A stretch of DNA of 64,000 nt from Gonocerus acuteangulatus (Eukaryota; Arthropoda; Insecta; Hemiptera; Coreidae). Made by a program: the position numbers and the translations under genes. The stretch is taken from assembly GCA_946811695.1 (NCBI GenBank), contig OX328123.1, forward strand, positions 39,094,054 through 39,158,053, written 5' to 3'. Shown here piece by piece: positions 58,905 to 64,000 of the stretch; positions within the stretch are counted from its first letter, which is position 1, and every line of letters begins with the position of its first letter. The notes beneath the pieces are model-generated. The model was not told the DNA's origin and did not search any database. It worked only from the letters and a program-made list of their open reading frames with translations.

Positions 58905-59199
58905 ACGGTACTCAAAAACTATTTTTCCAATTTTCTCGAAAACGGTTAAAGCTATCGCCTTGAAAATGGTTTCATTCGTTTTCCTAGCCCAAGAAGCCTA
59001 CAAAAAGAGTACTTACAAGCTTATGAACTCAAAAACGTAAGCGTTACGATTTTTTCTGCGCGAATTTCGCCCCAAACTCCATCTTCCAGTGGGCGGATTT
59101 TGCTGGTTAACGAACTTGACCTTTCATATTGGACGACTGATTTTTGTACCAAATTTCATCAAAATCGGACCATTCGTCTTCGAGCTAGAGAGCGAACAG

Positions 59200-59248
<49 letters not shown>

Positions 59249-59428
59249 TATACATATATATATATAAATATATACATATATATATATACAAATTTGAACC
59301 ACCGTTATTTTCGGTCTCTAGGGGTTCTGAAACGCGAAATTTTCTTGTCGGCACTTCCGGATTGTTTCATTGTATCAACCTTATAAGCGGGGTTCCTCCC
59401 TATGGGGGAGGGAGGAACCGCGCTAAAA
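58905..59428 (+). mobile_element. HINE-like middle copy, right segment
   Basis: Continues the 56633 copy from CGGTACTCAAAAAC through (TA)n (59203-59288) to its hairpin and CGCGCTAAAA. Confidence 0.85.
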
Positions 59429-59933
59429 CAATTCATTGTTAGAAATATAGCTTGCCAAGAGAAAAAGATTCGTTGACGTCTTTTGAATATTTTCAATTGC
59501 CTTTATGCTGTTGGTTTTTTTATTTTATTTTTTAATTGATTTTATCTGTAGAATTATTACTATAGTAAAAGAACACAGGAATGTGTGAAAATATTTGATA
59601 TTTTCCAAGTCATTGAAACGTATGAAATGAAGTATCGGTAGAAGAGGTTTCTAGGGTCTTGCGGACCTGACCCCAGGTATAGCCAGCCATAAAACCCTTT
59701 GAACAAAGGCCGAGGAAAATATTATCTGTTTCTATTCTATGCTTTTCAAATGAGAATAGGGATATGAACAGGAACAGGGGTCTCCCGTGGTCTAATGGCT
59801 AGCGCCTTGGATTCATAAGCGGGAGATGTTGGGTTCGATTCCCAACCTCCGGCAGGAATTTTATCATCCCACGGCTCGCTGGTGAAATTTACACCCTGGA
59901 TGTCGGCGCTAATGACCTAGATGTAGATGTGCC

Positions 59934-60008
<75 letters not shown>

Positions 60009-60047
60009 GGAACCGCGCTAAGATGACGCAGTTCCTGCGAGTCGGAC
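59429..60047 (-). mobile_element. HINE-like outer copy, right segment
   Basis: Continues the outer copy, matching 30685-31276 (CAATTCATTGTTAGAAATAT onward). It contains a family-1 SINE (59777-60006) and ends GCGAGTCGGAC at 60047, followed by TTTTATGTATTTTC. Confidence 0.85.
59777..60006 (+). mobile_element. tRNA-derived SINE, family 1, copy 4
   Basis: Same head and B box as copy 2. The body has an 8-nt deletion in the CTCGCTACACC region and the GGCGCTAATGACCTAGATGT tail variant of copy 3. An A-run of about 70 follows. It sits at the same host-repeat position as copies 2 and 3. Confidence 0.85.
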
Positions 60048-60059
60048 TTTTATGTATTT

Positions 60060-60937
60060 TCTTTCAAACGTTATATATGCACTCACATGGTCTTAGCAAA
60101 ACCATGGACAAGATCTTATCCAATTGAGTTTGAATAACTGGTCAATGGGCCCAAAATTATATATTTAGTGCTATATTGTATATATAGTGAGTACTGGATG
60201 TATGTACTCACTATATTTACATAATGGAGCATATTTTGGACTATATATTGACTGGAAATGGTGAAAAATTGAAAGGTTCATTGGTTAATTGTAGCCAAAT
60301 ATCACGATAAACATTAAAACTGTTTTCACGTTTCAAGGAAAATACATAAAATAGTAAAGTTATGTATATTCCTGAAGGGAATGTAATGCTCTACAACCCT
60401 ATAAACGGCATTTATTTTTTGGGTTTATTGTTATAGAGTTATCCGGTCAAAAAGAGCAAAAAGTGTGTTTTTTCCCAAAATGACCGACTTTCAAGAGCGG
60501 ATATTTCGAAACCTAAAGATATCTCGAAAAACTTTATAGAATAGAACTTGTAGGAAATGTAATCAGCTTTCATTTGTTGTAGAATAGTCATGTCACTAGG
60601 ACGGAGGGTTTCCGAGATATAAGTGAAAACCCGAAAAATGGGACCTTCTAAACCCCCCTCCCCCGGCACAAAGGCTACGGGCGAGTACTTTTGATATGTT
60701 CATCTCCTATCCAGCCCAAACAAAGTTACGAAGTCAAAAATTGTGTTCCAAAAATTTCCACCTATAGCTGTTTTTAAGCATTCGTTGACTGGACTCTAGT
60801 TAGCCAACGCTATGGCTCAAAACAATTTACTATACTAACGTTGGCTGTTCAAATAAGTGATATAGTGGGGGGGGGGGCGTGGCCTACATTCCCGTTGCAG
60901 TAAAACTCGCGGGGAAACAGTATCTCACTTGCCTTAC
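60060..60937 (-). repeat. Repeat unit, right half of the inverted duplication
   Basis: 60330-60800 is the reverse complement of 54725-55210. 60048-60070 (TTTTATGTATTTTCTTTCAA) matches the sequence at 55180, showing where the outer HINE-like copy entered. A hairpin with 13-bp perfect arms (ATATAGTGAGTAC / GTACTCACTATAT) lies at 60182-60216. Confidence 0.7.
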
Positions 60938-61512
60938 GGGTCAGTCCATTTCAAATCATCCAGCTAAATAGTGAAATGAAACCCATGTCCTCAGAATTGC
61001 CTGAAACTTTTTTTATTTGTTGAACTGATCATTCTAATGATATATTCGAAATTTTAGTTAGATATCTTGAACACTTTTTAAGTTATGAATTTTTGAAGTT
61101 GTCTATAAAACTTGTTTTTGCTGTTCCGACGATTTAAGTCAAAGCGACTTTCATTTACTAAAAAAATCATTACTCTGTTAATGTTAATGATATCTCAATG
61201 GGATTTTCACCAAAATGGTCACAATAATATTTTGATTATGGAAAAAATATATTTACTATCTGTTATCTTTCTGGTTGCTAAGTATATTTATTTAAAAACA
61301 AAATTTTAATTTAAAATAAATTAAAAATATAAAAATTTCAAAAATCGATAAAAATAAAAGGCGCTCCATAAAATCAAGTTCTTTTTTCACGGATACTTTC
61401 TTAAAAGTATAAACTATTAGATTTTAAAAGAAAAACTCTGGGATTTTGCTGTTAAGTATTCTTAAATCAATAAAATAATATAAATTCCTTTTTTTTTAAT
61501 AATTACCTACTT

Positions 61513-61566
61513 AAACGTCGGGCGTGGTCAGTACCTGAATGGGTGACCGACTATGTGCTGTTGGCA
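61513..61566 (+). pseudogene. 5S rRNA-derived 3' half
   Basis: ACGTCGGGCGTGGTCAGTAC, CTGAATGGGTGACCG and the end GTGCTGTTGGCA follow the 3' half of animal 5S rRNA, including the box C promoter part. The segment that normally reads like CCTGGGAATACCGC is lost between GACCG and TATGTGCTG. The 5' half of 5S is absent, so it cannot be a functional 5S gene. It sits in the centre of the palindromic transposon. Confidence 0.7.
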
Positions 61567-61593
61567 TTAGTCGGCTGCCAACAGCACATAGTC
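61549..61593. repeat. Apex hairpin of the palindromic transposon
   Basis: GACTATGTGCTGTTGGCA (61549-61566), a 9-nt loop, and TGCCAACAGCACATAGTC (61576-61593): an 18-bp perfect stem formed by the 5S-derived end and its inverted copy. Confidence 0.95.
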
Positions 61594-62085
61594 ACATGAA
61601 AAAAGAACTTGATTTTATGGAGCGCCTTTTATTTTTATCGATTTTTGACATTTTTATCTTTTTAATTTATTTTAAATTAAAATTTTGTTTTTAAATAAAT
61701 ATACTGAGCAACCAGAAAGATAAAAGATAGTAAATATATTTTTTCCATATTCAAAATATTATTGTGACCATTTTGGTGAAAATCCCATTGAGATATCATT
61801 AACATTAACAGAGTAATGATTTTTTTAGTAAATGTAAGTCGCTTTGACTTAAATCGTCGGAACAGCAAAAACAAGTTTTATAGACAACTTTAAAAATTCA
61901 TAACTTAAAAAGTGTTCAAGATATCTAACTAAAATTTCGAATATATCATTAGAATGACCAGTTCAACAAATAAAAAAAGTTTCAGGAAATTCTGAGGACA
62001 TGGGTTTCATGGCCTGGATGATCTGAAATGGACTGACCCTTACCACTCAAAGCCTTTCCTGCCCTTAATCGAGACATAATCAGTT

Positions 62086-62170
62086 TTTATAGTGTTTTGT
62101 GTAGTTCATTAAACTGCTTTGCAAATGGCCGAACAGAAGGGAGAGTGAAGAGAATATTTACCTCAGAAGT
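62086..62170 (-). repeat. Outer edge of the inverted duplication
   Basis: Reverse complement of 54541-54650: AGTTCATTAAACTGCTTTGC and GGCCGAACAGAAGGGAGAGT are shared. It marks the far limit of the large inverted repeat region. Confidence 0.7.
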
Positions 62171-62345
62171 TCGCGCATGAGCCGTTGGACTTTTCCGTTT
62201 ATCGGAACTGGTTGCTTGGGAGACAATTAAAGGAAAAAAAGAAGTCTTTGGTTTTCTTGTTTGTGTTGGATCCAGACAAAAAAATAGCAAAGACAAATCC
62301 AAAGTTTCAATTGAATTTTTAAATAAAATCCTTTATTGCTTACAG

Positions 62346-63353
62346 GTATGCGGCAGCATGGTTAGCAGCCGTGTTGTCTGTTGTTCAGGCGGGTGGAGTC
62401 CCAGGTTGTGAGGAGGTGCAGAGAGCTTTAGGATATCCATGTTCCTGCAGAGCTAACCAAGAAGGAGAGCTCTTTCTGGATTGTGACAGGGTCATCCTGG
62501 GCACGGAGTTCCCACAACTACCTCATCAGGCACCTATAGCATCTTTCTCTCAGAGGTCTGCAGGATGTCAGACACTTCCGACTCAAGCCTTCGTACAAGC
62601 AGGTAATCTTATACCTACATTTTAATAATCATATCATCCATATAATAATACAAATCCATCATGTTTCATCATTTTATAAGAGCAAATGGATCACAGCATG
62701 TCTAGGGTAATATGCATTCCTTTCAAGAAAATTCAATAGCATACCTCAATCCTGGTAAAGAATGAAAAATTTGTTCTTCAGTTTTATGTGTTTCCTTCCT
62801 CCCTCTGGGGTGTTTGATCAAAAACGTTGACGTTTCATAACTACTTGGTACAACAAATTGTGAAACCCCGACTGAATTCTGATGGAAAAACAGATAAGAT
62901 TTGATCTACATCTTGGTAATGGCTCCGCTATCTTCAGCACCGTGAAATGTGGATCCCATATGAATAAGTTGCACATAATTAGGTATTCGTTGATTTTTCA
63001 TAAAGAATTAGTTATATTTAATATTAGCTTTAGAACGTAATTTGAAAATAATCCAAAACAATATCTTACTTTCTTATCATTACAAAAGGCTTCTTACTTA
63101 TACAGGGATTGGGCTGAGGAAGCTGGACATGAGTGACAATTCGATACGACGCCTCAGAGAAAGAGTGTTCGGCGAATTGGAGAACACTTTGGAAGAAGTT
63201 CGTCTAGCAGGAAACCTTCTGGGAGATTCACTGAATCCTATATTCAGTAGCACCGAGTTCCACGGCCTTGCTGCGCTCCGGCTTCTGGATCTCAGGAACA
63301 ACCTCATAAAGGCACTGGAGGAAGGGCTTCTCAAAGGCTGCGATGCTCTTACT
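62346..63353 (+). CDS. Extracellular leucine-rich-repeat protein, two exons of a larger gene
   Basis: Exon A 62346-62602 follows the acceptor TTGCTTACAG and ends at CAG|GTAATC. Exon B 63106-63353 follows CTTATACAG and ends ACT|GTGAGA. The 503-bp intron (62603-63105) is phase 1 on both sides, so the reading frame is conserved across it. Exon A encodes a hydrophobic AAAWLAAVLSVVQAGG, probably a signal peptide whose Met lies in an upstream exon. It then has a cysteine-bearing N-cap with YPCSC and LFLDC, as in LRR N-terminal caps. Exon B encodes about three LRRs: LRKLDMSDNSIRRL, LEEVRLAGNLLGDSL and LRLLDLRNNLIKAL. This is typical of secreted or membrane LRR adhesion/matrix proteins of the artichoke, chaoptin or convoluted sort. 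I cannot decide which. The gene continues beyond 63353, probably past the window end. The upstream exon was not found. Confidence 0.85.
62603..63105 (+). other. Intron of the LRR gene
   Basis: GT...AG intron between the two LRR exons, AT-rich, with no repeat recognised inside. Confidence 0.8.
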
Positions 63354-63464
63354 GTGAGAAAATCATTTATTTTTATTTATTAATGAATAACCCTTCAGGA
63401 TTTCATAATGCTTATCAAATAACTGTTATGTTATAAAATAATATACAAGGTTGTTGCATAAGTC

Positions 63465-63612
63465 TTCCTGCATAAAATACGTTTTATTTAAAGTTCAGTA
63501 TAAAGTCTACACATTAAAATTATACCTCAAAATATAGACCATCGTTGTCAAGTAATACCACACATCTTTCTGCCTGAATTTGAACTGGGTCTACCAGTCC
63601 TTGGTTTACGTG
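63465..63612 (-). mobile_element. Mariner-like 3' end remnant
   Basis: On the minus strand a short frame, QAERCVVLLDNDGLYFEV then stop, resembles the last residues of mariner transposases. About 75 nt later it reaches a terminus, GGAAGACTTATGCAACAACC, of the GTTGCATAAGT type seen in mariner inverted repeats. No second end was seen. It lies in the intron after LRR exon B. Confidence 0.45.
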
Positions 63613-63826
63613 GTAATAACTTTATTTTTGTTTTTTACATTTGATATAAGTTATTTTGGACTTGGAGAATGTCCCATTGATTGGAGAAGACCGCTGTCAG
63701 ATTGTGTGACATCAGGGGGGAAGGTGGTAACACTCTATTTCTGAGAAATTTCTTTGACTAAATGTGAAATATGTATATTTATTGGTCAAATATAGCTGAG
63801 TATTGTATATATGGTAGCTGAGTATA

Positions 63827-64000
63827 CAGGGTGTCCCACATTGAGGTGTCATAACTTTAAGTGTTTATTCTGCACCTCATTTGTAGTTCAGGGACGCAGA
63901 AATAAGCGTCCTATCTCAACATGTAGCAGAGCTATTCAAACTTTTGTATATTTTCAAAACTATTGGGTTTTCTTATGAAAAACTGTGTTTTCTGGATTTC
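63827..64000. mobile_element. Transposon end running out of the window
   Basis: ACAGGGTGTCCCACATTGAG after a TATA-type edge, then AT-rich sequence to the window end. The ACAGGGTGTCCCA start is a frequent arthropod DNA-transposon end. Class unknown. Confidence 0.4.

Larger units (their letters stand above)
60938..62039. mobile_element. Palindromic DNA transposon with about 450-bp terminal inverted repeats
   Basis: Ends GGGTCAGTCCATTTCA (60938) and its reverse (to 62039), flanked by TTAC on both sides (60934-60937 and 62040-62043), a 4-bp target duplication. Arms 60938-61389 and 61597-62039 are about 95% identical. The two mirror ORFs of 65 codons (61112 and 61677) simply reflect the inverted arms and are not called genes. 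The 207-bp centre holds a 5S rRNA-like segment. The TSD size and end motif suggest a Sola-like or other 4-bp-TSD superfamily, unproven. Confidence 0.8.

Noticed and set aside
61112..61874. Two near-identical 65-residue ORFs on opposite strands
   Set aside because: They are the two arms of the palindromic transposon; strand symmetry explains the match without selection on protein.

Overview
This is a repeat-dense, AT-rich eukaryotic window with no bacterial features. Several things point to an arthropod, though the species cannot be named: spliced exons of a leucine-rich-repeat protein, I-type LINEs carrying RNase H, tRNA-derived SINEs, Helitrons, Ty1/copia, piggyBac, hAT-like and mariner-like remnants, and many (TA)n arrays. 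Only one probable host gene is visible, at the right edge (62346-63353, + strand, two exons joined by a phase-consistent 503-bp intron). Almost everything else is mobile DNA or its debris.

Layout. 1-3700 holds a copy of the dominant repeat family, two (TA)n arrays, a 41-bp minisatellite and a perfect 49-bp tandem array. 4700-5850 is a frameshifted multi-exon pseudogene. 7200-15230 has old repeat relics, SINEs and an internally deleted Helitron. 15460-24100 carries a LINE 3' end, a deleted piggyBac element, SINEs, an internally deleted LINE joining ORF1 to the ORF2 tail, and a larger 5'-truncated LINE. 24499-28906 has both ends of a Helitron and encloses a dead copia fragment and a foldback element. 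29280-32570 is a cluster of the dominant family between inverted repeats. 36780-39130 is a third LINE and a GC-rich foldback element. 43304-44671 is a complete non-autonomous Helitron with a hAT-like MITE inside it. 45865-48683 has two more copies of the dominant family. 54541-62170 is a large inverted-repeat region with a three-deep nest of that family and a palindromic transposon whose centre is derived from 5S rRNA.

The dominant family is the main structural theme. A full copy is about 1.4 kb and starts GTCCGACTCGCAGG. It has a hairpin at each end that shares a 13-bp inverted motif (TTAGCGCGGTTCC / GGAACCGCGCTAA), an internal (TA)n array and a final CTAA, and it inserts in A runs. Nested copies supply empty sites and show either no target duplication or one hidden in the A run. 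This architecture resembles Helentron-related non-autonomous elements (HINE/DINE-1 type). That classification is inference; the repeat structure is directly seen.

No autonomous intact transposon was found. The many short ORFs in the dominant family and in (TA)n arrays look fortuitous.
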